Assembly: GCA_003427395.1 (NCBI GenBank)
Contig: BFEA01000152.1
Location: forward strand, 850,954-878,431
Source of the DNA: Chara braunii
Taxonomy: Eukaryota > Streptophyta > Charophyceae > Charales > Characeae
Length of the DNA stretch: 27,478 nucleotides
Direction: 5' to 3'
How positions within the stretch are numbered: the stretch's first letter is position 1; each line of letters opens with the position of its first letter. The notes below the pieces were generated by a model. It saw nothing but the letters and a program-made list of their open reading frames with translations. It was not told the DNA's origin and ran no database searches. The translations under genes were made by a program, and so were the position numbers. Positions 8,704-18,539 of the stretch are shown piece after piece.

Positions 8704-9952
8704 ATGAATGCGAACCCGACACCAAATGCTGGTGGGGCCCCAGCCCCTCGAGCACGCGCAACAACGACCCCACCTGATTTATAGCTCTTTGACCCTGTAC
8801 ATCATCTAGCCGAGGCATAGCTAGCCACGTTGCGTGCACAACAATATGACAATGATGAGGCCAGGATCAACATCCCCTCCAGCTTGGGAGGGGATGCGCA
8901 CCATTGGTTTACTACTTACGTTTGGGTAGATCTCTCGACTTTCGAAGGTGACTTCTTAAACCGATTTGATTACATCCACCCTGAGTAGGCCTTCTTCATG
9001 ATTAAAGATCGAGTCCAGAAGCCCCTCGAATCCGTCGCTGAATACTGTAGTACGTTCTATAGGTAGTTCGTTAAGTCACAACGGGGCGAAAATGTCGGGA
9101 GGGATTTGTTTATCGATGGGCTTTGTAGTCGAACCATGAGAGCGAAGCTGCGAAAATAGTTTTCCCCTATTAATCACATCATGCAACAGATCATGGACGT
9201 TGTGAAAGAAATGGAGAAAAAGTTTGCCGCTAGCTTCTTAAAAGGGGAAGACCGCGCCAAGGAAGGGGACTCTTCGGAATTGGCCAGAGCGAAGGTCAAA
9301 TTAGTTACGCTCCAAAACAAATTTGAAAACATGGCCTTCGTCTCCAGCCTCGTTACTTACCTAAGATCGATACCAAACATAACCAGGGGTGTTTGTAATG
9401 GTCACACCTACACCTCCCCCACCTGCGCCTCCCCCAGATCCCCCCGCGAAACCAAATCAGTTAAACGCCATACTGGAGCTAACTCAAACACTGGTTAGCC
9501 TGATACAAGAAAGCAAAAAAGAACAGCGTGAGCATAATGCCCGAATAGAATCCATGATGCGATTGATGCGCCCTATAGCCGTCCGAGTTGAGCCTATAAT
9601 ATAAGCAGCAGCCCCCGCTCAGGCTGTGGGCGGTGCGTCCGCTAATCTAGGCATCTGTTACATGTGTCACTAGCCCAGCCACTTTGCACGGGACTGCCCC
9701 AACTGAACAGTGCAGGTCCGGGTAGGAGTCGCCCCCGTAGCAGCAGCACCAGTGGCCAACGGACCAAGAAGAGTAGGCACGATAGTTGAGGAGTCCGAAG
9801 GAGGGGGGGTGGGATGGTTACCACTGAGGACGCTGCGAAACTTATCCCGCTTGATCAATATATTTCGTTGGGCTACCAGGTTTAGGAATGATCAGAACCA
9901 TCTGCCCAGCAAACGAGCAATGAGAAATAGCAGAATGAAGACCATCCCCTAG
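8704..9952 (+). pseudogene. gag pseudogene of the gypsy element
   Basis: Gag forms the particle shell and binds RNA. The frame starts at the ATG at 8704 after a Pro/Ala-rich beginning. It keeps a retrotransposon-gag core (GGDAHHWF, then FLNRFD) and a helical region near 9181-9340. It shifts frame near 9385 and continues through a Pro-rich stretch, a charged helix (ESKKEQREHNARIE) and a CCHC knuckle at 9656-9697 (C-x2-C-x4-H-x4-C). In-frame stops: TAG at 8782, 8818, 8986, 9064 and 9157, TAA at 9602, TAG inside the knuckle at 9671, TGA shortly after it, and TAG at 9950. Confidence 0.9.
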
Positions 9953-9956
9953 AGAA

Positions 9957-10440
9957 ATAGAATCGGGCGGCCCTGCCTTCGTTACGGGCGAAATTGACGT
10001 CCTGAATATCATCCAAGCCCTTGATCATCGAATATCGTAACAGGCGAATGAACGAATGTTGCAATATTGCAAGGCGAACTGGAAACGGTTTGCCCTCGCT
10101 AAACAAGCAGCCATCAAAGGGAAAGCCCCGGCCTGCGAAGACAGACCCGATGTCCCCAACACTTCGGACTCGATACGGTTAGGACTCATTCGAAAAGACG
10201 ATCATTTTCGGTGCATTAAGGTCATTCCATGGAAATCCGCGGAATCTGATATAGAAGTTTGGGGAAATCCGTACAATGCTATTATCAACTCAGGTGCCGC
10301 GGTCCTAGTCATTTCCCTAAGGGTTGTGGAACGACCAGGAAGAAGAAAGGATCTGATCAAGTTAGCCGAAGGAGATCACCTTGTCTCCGTCGACGAGGAA
10401 AGATCAAGGTGGTAGGGAGGATGACAAATGTTGCGTTTTG
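9957..10440 (+). pseudogene. gypsy protease (retropepsin) region, inactivated
   Basis: The frame contains AIINSGAAVLVIS, matching the retropepsin active-site loop in which the family has D-S/T-G-A. The catalytic aspartate is replaced by asparagine at 10287-10289 (codon AAC). The protease would cleave the Gag-Pol polyprotein. A TAA at 10038 breaks the upstream part. A frameshift near 10400 moves the C-terminal half to another frame, which continues past 10440 with TGA and TAA stops. Homology is clear; function is lost. Confidence 0.8.
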
Positions 10441-11279
10441 ATTAGGAAAAGTTCACTCGTTGGGAGATGTCGTGGTACTAGACGTAAATACATAAGATGT
10501 TCTTTTGGCATTACCGGTCCTCACCACACTAAGAGTCAATCTCGATTTCAAAAGGCGGTCAATCATTCTTCGGAATACAAGCGGAAAATCATACGTCATC
10601 CCGATGCGTCTAACTTTATGAACTACACTTCTACGATTTGGAATACTCTCACCAAGAATGGGGAACCACTCCATGTGATCACCTAGAGGGGACCCCTCAA
10701 AGAAACATACCAAAGGGGGAAGGAACCAGAGCTATTAAATAACTCTTCAGATAGCAAGGACGAGGCGGACCCAGAGATATGGGACTTGGCTCGTCAACTG
10801 ATTCGCTACCTAGGTCGACAGAAAACAACGAAAACCTTCGTCCGTACGGAGAGAAACCTCCAACGGACACGGGCTCTAATCCTAGGGGAACCTATAGTGC
10901 AAGTGTCCCAAATGGTGGTTTCTTTGGAAACCCCTCGGACCCTATACGAAGCCACCACCCCACTTCTCTCGAGATACAGTGACAAGAGAGCATTCTGCAA
11001 ATTACAGAATTACCTCGCGCCCCGCTCTCTACAGGGAAAGAGCTCCGATTGCTGCGACAGGGCGCCAAAGACAGAGCTCTAGAACCCCCAGGGCGCGGCA
11101 ACCCTTACGAACTCGGGATCAAGATCACCGAGAAACCCATAAGCTTGCAGAACATCGATGATGACATAACACAAGAAGAACACGTGGTCATCCGGAAAGA
11201 AGACGCCCTCGCCACGATCTTCTCCTGAAGATCGGACAACTCGTTTATTTCAACTCCTTTACCAGGGAACGGTAGTAGA
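10441..11279 (+). pseudogene. protease tail and protease-RT linker of the gypsy element
   Basis: Just after 10440 the frame gives a protease-like tail (LPVLTTLRVNLDF). Beyond it, frame 1 runs with one TAG (10684) through a charged, poorly conserved linker to about 11080, then frame 0 continues toward RT. A TGA near 11226 interrupts the latter. No separate domain is recognised. Confidence 0.65.
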
Positions 11280-12115
11280 GTGGACACGAAACAAGTGACG
11301 ATTAACATACATGGACAACGTTATGAGCTACATGTTCCCCGGTACGTGCCCGGCGAAACCCATCGACTAATCACAGATATCCTAACCGAATATCAAGGGA
11401 CGATTAACGTTGAGAACACAGATATCGGGTTATCGTTAGTTATTGAGCACGAAATCCAAACCGGAACCCACCTGCCAATCCACTGCAAGCCATACTGATA
11501 TTCCCTTGCCGAACGAAAGATTGTCCTGGAACGGATCAGGGAATTCGAAGTTAACGGTTGGATTGAGCCAGCTACCGGACCATGGTCATTCCCTGTAGTT
11601 CTAACTCCGAAGAAAAACGGGTGGATTTGCATATGCATCGATTATAGAAAGTTGAATGACATCACGATGAAAGATGTGTACCCCCTTCCCCGGATTGATG
11701 ATTTATTGGATGCAATTGGGTGTGCTAATTATTTTAGTAAGTTTGATATTCGCCACGGGTTCCATCATATCATAGTTAAGAAGGAGGATCGGCCAAAGAT
11801 AGTGTTCGTATTGTTTGAAGGCACGTGGCAGTGGGTCCATTGCCCTATGGGAATATGCAATGCACAGGCTACCTTTCAGAGAGCGATGAACGTCACATTC
11901 GAGAGCTTCGTCAGCAAGACCAGACGGATCCATGGAATGATCAACTTTTGCATCATTGTATACATGGACGATATCCTTATGTATTCAGAATCATTTCACG
12001 GACACGCTCAGGACATTGAATGGACGTTGGGGGCGTTGCGAGACGGTGGGTTCAAGATTGCACTAGAGAAGAGTGAGTTATTCCTTTCATAGATCTCGTT
12101 TTTAGGGTACGTGGT
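11280..12115 (+). pseudogene. gypsy reverse transcriptase
   Basis: Copies element RNA into DNA. The single frame shows the RT blocks in order: WSFPVVLTPKKNGWI, CIDYRKLND, PLPRIDDLLDA, FSKFDIRHGFHHI (first catalytic Asp), WVHCPMGICNAQATFQRAM, and YMDD at 11961-11972 (second and third Asp), ending with FLGYVV. All catalytic aspartates remain. The frame is broken by a TGA at 11499 and a TAG at about 12090. A single-base change in the G run at about 12121-12127 shifts the frame into the connection region. Confidence 0.95.
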
Positions 12116-12795
12116 GACCTGGGGGGGTTGAGGCCAGATTCAAGAAAAGTCGAGGCAGTTCGAGAAGCTCCCACACCTACGTCGCTAATGCAGGTTCCAT
12201 CCTTTCTGGGTTTGGCCTTGTACTACGGAAGGTTTATCAAGGGGTTTGTGGTGATTGCTCGGCCCTGACAAACCTGTTACAGAAAGACGAGCCACTGAAG
12301 TGGGACGCGGAGTGCGAACAGGCCTTTGTCACTTTAAAGGAGGCCCTCGCCTCCACGCCTATTTTGATTCGGCTCGATCCTGGTAAGCAATTCATCCTCA
12401 TTATAGACTGGCAGCCTGAGGCGATCTCCACTATTCTGGCCCAGAAGGGGAAGGACGGTCGCGAACACCTCATTGAATACGCCTCGCGAACTCTACCCGA
12501 AGAAAGAAGGAACGATTCGGACCCTCAAGGACAATGTTACGTGGTCGTTTGGGGAATTCAACACTTCCATCCGTATCCATACGAACAAAAGTTCCTCCTC
12601 GTCACGGATCACGAGTTCTTGCTGGCCTTCAAAAGACTCACTAACTACATGGGCATGATTGGGCGATGGGCTGTCCAGCTACAGGAATACCACTTCGACA
12701 TCATTCATCGAAAGACGGAAAAGCACGGGAACTCAAACGGGTTGATACGACTGCATCAGCCAAGCAAGGTGGCCAAAGGTGAAGAGATCACTTAG
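12116..12795 (+). pseudogene. gypsy connection and RNase H region
   Basis: RNase H removes the RNA strand during reverse transcription. After the G-run frameshift comes SFLGLALYYGRFIKGF. A second shift near 12266 in a C run returns to the frame with LKWDAECEQAFVTLKEAL. Then come the RNase H landmarks: LIIDWQPEAISTILAQ (first Asp), IEYASRTL, QCYVVVWGIQHFHPY, VTDHEFLLAF and the C-terminal IIHRKTEKHGNSNGL. The long frame 12364-12795 is unbroken and ends with TAG. Confidence 0.9.
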
Positions 12796-12873
12796 TGGAA
12801 AGAGTCGAAGACAGCCAAGGGACCCCCGTACGGTGGGGTGACCATTCTCCCCCGAACCTCCAAAAAGTAATAC

Positions 12874-13131
12874 GTGGACATAATAGCGATAGGAGGAGAA
12901 GGTAATCCTAGAGGCCCCCTTTCTCCCCTCTCAACTTTTTCTCTTCTCTCCTTGCCTGACAAATTTTGTTATTTTTGGAAAGCGATATGGCGAGTCTATT
13001 CGGTTCCTATACATCCCAGTGGCAAAGGGCATGTCAAGTGGGTAGACTGTGAACGGTGTGTCTCTCCAGCCCATGGCTCCTGTATCCAATACATGAATGC
13101 GAATAAAACCTGGTTATGTCCTTTGTGTTGA
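12874..13131 (+). pseudogene. PHD-type zinc finger between RNase H and integrase
   Basis: This lies in the same frame as RNase H, separated by a TAG (12793) and a TAA (12868). Zinc-ligand pattern: Cys at 12967, x2, Trp at 12976 where the second Cys is expected, x23, Cys at 13048, x2, Cys at 13057, x4, His at 13072, x2, Cys at 13081, x11, Cys at 13117, x2, Cys at 13126. A Trp two residues before the last Cys pair completes the PHD signature. PHD fingers usually read histone H3 tails. Inference: it may have guided integration to particular chromatin. A TGA follows at once. Confidence 0.65.
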
Positions 13132-14539
13132 ACCGATAAAATCCCGATGGAGGCTCGATTCCTCCAAACCACGTCTGAAGGGTTGGAAAAGACACGCAAA
13201 TTTTGACGAGCGGAAGTATAGACAGATGTTGTTTTGATAGCCACGGTGGTCGGGAACTCCCTCCGATAATTCACCGAGGAAGATCGGAGGCGAGCTAACG
13301 AGAGGGCACGGGATTACCGATTGGAACGACGGACGGTTAGAAAAACGAAAGAGTGATGGTAGTGTTGATTTGGATGTTGGTGCCTTATCGACTGGGTTAA
13401 GTCGGCCCACGAAGAAACCGCCGCTCACTTTGCTGTCAGGATCACGGAGGCCAATTGACAAAAATGAGTGGTATTGGTCCAATGTCTGGGATGATGTTAA
13501 ATTCATCGTTAAAAATTATCCGGTTTGCGCGGCAGAGAAGGCGTCGATTTAATTGCCTAGGTCGATAGTGCCTACTGTAGTCGAGTGGCCGTTACAAAGG
13601 GTTAGCATGGACACGACAGATATTGCCGTGCCCCCTGGACCAAATAGCTGCGAATATTTAGTTCCTCTCGTATTCGTGGATCATTTCTTAAAATCGATCG
13701 AGGCCTATCCTTGCAAAACACGACAGACGGCAAAAATTGTGAGCTATATCAACCGCTTCCTCGGAATGCATCAAGACACCAAGGAAATCCTAACGGACAA
13801 TGGGGCAAAATTCCGAGGATAAGTCTTAAGGAGCCTAGTCGTACATTGCGTCTCCATTCGCAATACGGACCCCCACATGTCGCAATCGAACGGACTGATA
13901 GAGAATGCGAACCGGGTAATTAAGACATCCTTGCAATGAAATATCACAACTCGGGATACGAGGCCTTGACCCAATATCTTAGACCACATTTTATTTATCT
14001 ACCGAGGGATATCCCATGAGTCTACCGGCCCGACCCCTTTTCAGCTACGGACCAATAATACGGTCTGCGTAGCCCTGCTAAGCCTGAACGACGAGACGAC
14101 CCTTGCCTGATGAGCCACGAGGGCAGCGGTCAAGGACAAGGCTCAACACCATTTAGAGTTAATGGAAAAAACCCTCCCGCTGTTAGCTCGAAAAACACAA
14201 CGGATGACCGAAATGGCCCACGAACAACAGATCCGGAGCTATGAAACCCGAAATGGGAATGTTGGGCCTCGGGCCCAATATAAATTAGGGGACATAGTGT
14301 ACGTAAGGAAATATGCTCGTCGGGACAAGTTACCGCCACGATTCTTCGGACGATTGCGAGAAATCGAGTTCGGTCCCAATGGAGTGAATATGGTGCGTCT
14401 TGCACCAGAGGTCTCGGGAAGTCTATCGCCTCGACCGATCATTCGACACGTGTCCGATCTTCGTCCCTTACCTCATTCTTCATCTCTCCCCTCGTCCACG
14501 TTATCCCCCGATTCTGAAGAAGAAGGCGACAATCGCTAA
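13132..14539 (+). pseudogene. gypsy integrase
   Basis: Inserts the DNA copy into the genome. An N-terminal HHCC zinc region is visible (SAHEETAAHFAVR, then after a frameshift near 13450 EWYWSNVWDDV and NYPVC). The first zinc cysteine has become Tyr (codon 13517). The catalytic core keeps Asp at 13610 (SMDTTD), Asp at 13796 (LTDNGAKFRG) and Glu at 13901 (NGLIENANR), with 34 residues between the last two, one fewer than the usual 35. YRGISHESTGPTPF follows. The C-terminal domain (YKLGDIVYVRK, KLPPRFFGRLREIEFG) has a GPY/F-like fold and ends without a chromodomain in an acidic tail. Several TAA/TGA stops interrupt it (about 13550, 13820, 13929, 13956, 14108). Confidence 0.92.
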
Positions 14540-14620
14540 TCCGAATACTCTGATTCTCCTTCCTCTCAACCTTCGCCTCTACCTTCTCCCCCATCTCCAT
14601 GAGCTTTCCTACCGAGCAAG

Positions 14621-15880
14621 TCATTAGAATCTATAATATGTATTTATGAATATAAACATACTACATTGATACTGTGATTTTTTATTAGATTGAATGATTT
14701 TTTTTTTTGACTAAATTGAAGTAGATTTTCCTATTCATAATATTCAATTTATTATAGTTTTGATTATTGGAATCATATGTGAGATTACATTGTAGAATTG
14801 AAATTGATGAAATTCTTATGAGACCCGGGGGGATAGTTCGTCGATCCAGCAGGTACAGTGACCTCGATAGAGTCGCAATCTTCTCCGTTTCGCAGTTTTC
14901 TTTAGTACAGCGGCTATCCACGCGGCAGCGGAATTTCAGTTTGCGCGGACCAGCGATCGAACACGGGTGTTGGCCCAGGTGTCGAGTTTTCTGCGGCTGT
15001 CTTCACCAGAGAAGAAAGAGGGAGAGTTAAAAGGGCAGGACCTCTCAAACAAACAAGTTTGAGACATTGGACAGAGGTGGTGTCGACCTAGCGAGAGGTG
15101 GGTGATTAATCTAATTGGCCTACAAAAACAAGTTTTAATAAGTATGACACTTGGGGGTGACACTAGGGTCATGGTCGTGGCCCTAACCTCAACAATCTCA
15201 CATGTGGTTAACGGGGAACCCCCAGTTTAACAGGTCTAAAACTGAAGTAAGGCTTTGGGGGTGAAATTTTATGTTTTTTTGGTTTTTTGTTTTTGCCTAT
15301 TTTTGTCTTACTTCAAGGTTGTTCTGTACCAAAGTAAGTCTCATTTGGAACATTGGAATTTCCTCTGATAAGACCATTTGCAAAAACGCTGAAAATTCTG
15401 AAAATTCGTTGAATCCAAAATGTCATTCGAGTGCACTTTTGCCTTACTGTTTCACCCTGTTTTTATTTTATTTTTTTATTTTTTTCCTAATGGTTTGTTA
15501 ATATGGTGTGCACTCTATTGAATGATGCAATTTTTGGTTAAAAATGGTCTCTGGTTTTCTTATAAATAACATTAAAAAACACTGAAATTTTCGTTAACCA
15601 CCTCTCAAGAATCTCAAACAGGACACAAGGTTGGGCAAAGGAGTTGATGAGCTTATGAATCTCATCTATGTGATGACCACGGGCGAAATATTTTTTAAGC
15701 AGTGAAGCGATGATCGAGGCGGCAAAGAGTGGACAAAAGGGGCGGAGATGGAGAGTGCACTCGGAGGGATAGGAGGTGCTTGAACGACCATCGCTGCTAA
15801 GTGAGAAAAGTGTGAAGAGCGAACAAAGGCGAGGAAGAAAAATGGTGGACAGAGCAACTTGCAGTGCGAGAGTAGTGAAG
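14621..15880. other. AT-rich region right of the retroelement, no gene recognised
   Basis: Composition falls abruptly to AT-rich at about 14620-14820, recovers to about 15250 and becomes T-rich again. No LTR, polypurine tract, reverse transcriptase or RNA gene is recognised. Short open frames on both strands match nothing. Confidence 0.5.
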
Positions 15881-16639
15881 GAAAGAGGCATATAGGCTTG
15901 CTAACAACGAAAATGTCCACCGCTAGAGCGCTCATGTTTCTCATCAGCATGTTTGTGCTGCCTATCGAAGTGGTTATACTCACCATCCTAACCATGTTCG
16001 ATGGTACCACTCGGATGCACGCCGATTGTCTACCTCGTAAATACGAGATGACTACTACTCTGCTTTTAGTTGTGGATGTGGTCTGCGTGTGTCAATGAAT
16101 TCATACCTCATAGGATTCGCCACTCATGGTTGTGATTCTTTTGGTGAGCGTTGTCGTAGTTACTACCCTTACAAGGGTATTTGTCGTCGTTTTTTGCAAG
16201 TTGCATAGGGTATAGCCGTAATGAAGCGAAGAGCGTTGGAGCATCATCAGCTCACGACTGAACTCGCAACCCGACAACCTTAGCCATGGTAGATATCGAG
16301 GGTGAGTAAAGTATATGTTAGTATGAGCGGGTAGTATTGCATCGTATGGTAGGTAGGTAGATATCCCTCAACTATGATAGATGGCGAGCTAGTCTCTGGG
16401 CTTGTGCGACTAGAGTGAATACGTGATGACCTTGGTTGATTAGGCTTGCTTTGTGTATGGAGTATGCATGCTTTAATGACCGAGCCAACCATTGTCACCA
16501 CGGGTTGCCACGACATATAGCTGGGAGCAGCATCGGCCATAAAACTGTCATTTTGTCACAATAAACATTTTTTTATTTAAAAAAAATATATTGAAACTGA
16601 GTTCGTTACCAAAAACAGATCCAATTTTTTAGCTCATGA
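15881..16639. other. no gene recognised
   Basis: A 79-codon frame starting at 15859 has a hydrophobic stretch (RALMFLISMFVLPIEVVILTI) but no family match and no supporting context, so it is not called. Confidence 0.4.
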
Positions 16640-16668
16640 GGGTCAAACGTTCTTATAACGTTGGACCC
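16640..16668. repeat. imperfect hairpin
   Basis: GGGTCAAACGTT is followed by a five-base loop and AACGTTGGACCC, a 12-base-pair stem with one mismatch. A weaker, related hairpin follows about 70 bases later (about 16709-16741). Confidence 0.7.
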
Positions 16669-16741
16669 ATGGATGTACGTTGACATACCTTGAGGCCATG
16701 TACATTTCAGGGTTCGAGCGTTTTAAGAACGTTGGACTCCC

Positions 16742-17292
16742 AAGAGCAACAAATTTGGACTTCTTTCCGGCCAAAAAATCCGGTTTCAGTTTCGTTCAGT
16801 AAATTAAAAATGCCCATCTTGACGAAATGACATTTATAGGGCAGAGGCGTCTGTGAGGTTTCACCTACTTTACAAATTAGGGACTGGTCGTTATTGGACG
16901 GTTGATTCTCGGTATTTTAGTAAATCATATTGAGCGAGTGGGCGAAGGACGAACACCATGCTTAGATCAGACGTGGTAGGCGATTAGGTTCATAAGAGTC
17001 GTGATCCTGCAGTTTTGGTTATTTTATTTTTGATTGGGATTTTTCTTTGTTTTTCGATACAACTAGGTCTGATTAGCAAAAAGCGCCTCGTAGTTGGAAT
17101 GAAACTTTTTGCTCGACGGCCTAGGGAAAAGGCAGGGTTTTATAATCACGTGTGAAAGGCGCACCCTCTAGAGGGTTCCCTGGAGACTGATAGGCCCTGA
17201 CTCTGCAAGTACGCTTGTAGCCACGACACGACCATATTTCTATTTCGGTAAGGAGGAGCTTAAAACACATTTTTGCATCAAGTCTTACCAAC
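16742..17292. other. no gene recognised
   Basis: Mixed AT-rich sequence with no open frame of note, no RNA signature and no strong repeat. Confidence 0.5.
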
Positions 17293-17352
17293 TAATGACC
17301 TAGCTCAATAGGTAAGGTACTTGTTTGACCGGCAACAGATGCGGGTTCTTGT
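17293..17352 (+). repeat. tRNA-like segment, probable SINE head or tRNA relic
   Basis: TAGCTCAATAGG matches the pol III A box (TRGCNNAGYNGG) with one mismatch. GCGGGTTCTTG about 40 bases later resembles a decayed B box. The layout matches the D-arm to T-arm span of a tRNA, and a T-rich tract follows. Acceptor and T stems are not intact, so it is not a working tRNA. Confidence 0.4.
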
Positions 17353-17934
17353 TTTGTTTCTTTTTTCGTTTTTTTTTCTTATTTTATAGAAAACGATATT
17401 GCCTTCCGGTTGAATAAACCTAATGGCCAAATTTGGGTAGGCGATTGCCATTCAGGTTATTTCGTGCAAGGCATACGTAGCTTGAACGGATGAGTTAGAT
17501 TAGGGTAATTAAAGGTCGTGTTTGTTTAAAGTTTCTTTTTGAGTTCAGTGGTTGTGAGCAACCGGGCTGCGCTATGTGGGTAAGAATTGGCAGATGAAAA
17601 AGAAGAAGAAGATCCAAAGGGGATGAAGACGAACAGGACATCAACAAAAACATCGACCAAGAAGGTGAAGGCCTCGGAGTTGACCAGGAACAAGGCTGGT
17701 GAGCTGAAAAAAAGTTTATCTCGCTTTAACGGAATAGGGTAAGGAAAAGGTTGAAACAGTTTTTTTTCGGGTGAGCGAACCCCGAATATATAGTAAGATC
17801 AGATAGAAAGTTAGCAGAAGATGAGGTAGAGGAAAATAGAGATGTCGAGAAAAGGAGGTAAACTTCGAAGGAGAGTGAAAAAGGTGTATTTGGCTCATTC
17901 CTTCACGAAATTAAGCTAAGATAACGGACTAAAT
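17353..17934. other. no gene recognised
   Basis: T-rich tracts followed by purine-rich DNA (AAGAAGAAG near 17600). No gene is recognised. Confidence 0.5.
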
Positions 17935-18084
17935 AGGGTTTGTGGGGCATTACGACCAAAAAACAGTCCATGCTAGTTTTGTGTAAGGTTTGTGGGGCAT
18001 TACGACCAAAAAACAGGCCATACTAGTTTTGTGTAGGGTTTGTGGGGCATTACGACCAAAAAACAGGCCATGCTAGTTTTGTGT
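17935..18084. repeat. three-copy 50-bp tandem repeat
   Basis: Units start at 17935, 17985 and 18035 and differ at only a few positions (for example CAGTCC/CAGGCC, CATGCTAG/CATACTAG). The shared core includes TGTGGGGCATTACGACC. The array is flanked by unrelated sequence. High identity indicates recent expansion. Confidence 0.97.
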
Positions 18085-18539
18085 TTGAGCAGTGGTTCAA
18101 GGGATATGTTATGTAGTAAACGCTACACACGGACTACTTATGATGAGAAGAGAAACTAGGACCACCTACTCTGTTACTAGAAGGGGTAATAAGAAGGGAC
18201 ATCTAAAAGGTTCTATTATTTATGAATTCATTAGTAGTACCGATTTGGCTGCTCGACTACTATGCGAGGACTTGAGTTGAAAGAAAGGATATGAGAGACG
18301 TCGAGGGTGAAGGGATTGAAGTTACTTGTGTATTTGAAGTGTGCAGCAGGAAGCAACGCAACGAGATGTGGAATGACAGTGTATCTCTCTATGTTACAGT
18401 TGAAAATTCATTATATTCTTGCACATTCGGTACCAGAGACAGTCCCCTATTGGTCATGGCGGATACATTCATTCGCGAGTATGCTCGTATTTGTTTCCTT
18501 TGTGGTTGTTTGTATTGTGGCGGTCAGTTCCGTGGTGCC

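Larger units (their letters stand above)
7990..14620 (+). mobile_element. degenerate Ty3/gypsy LTR retrotransposon, 3' end missing
   Basis: Order: 5' LTR, tRNA-iMet primer-binding site, gag, protease, reverse transcriptase, RNase H, PHD-like finger, integrase. The protease-RT-RNaseH-integrase order defines Ty3/gypsy (Metaviridae). Coding frames shift repeatedly (1, 2, 0, 2, 1, 0, then indels before RNase H and integrase) and about two dozen in-frame stops are present, so the copy is dead. Integrase ends at 14539. No polypurine tract or second LTR was found before the abrupt change to AT-rich DNA near 14620, so the right end is probably deleted or replaced. The element interrupts a possible host gene. 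Confidence 0.95.

Noticed and set aside
8704-9952. TAG as a sense codon for glutamine (alternative genetic code)
   Set aside because: Besides TAG, the element also has TAA and TGA stops and frameshifts, gag and pol still use CAG, and the long lectin/LRR frame has no in-frame TAG. Decay of a dead element explains it better.
14640-15250. 3' LTR of the gypsy element
   Set aside because: No stretch resembles 7990-8546, no TG start follows a polypurine tract, and the G-rich run at about 14826 is not followed by LTR-like sequence.
17935-18084. CRISPR-like array
   Set aside because: The 50-bp units are contiguous with no unique spacers; this is a simple tandem repeat in a eukaryotic genome.
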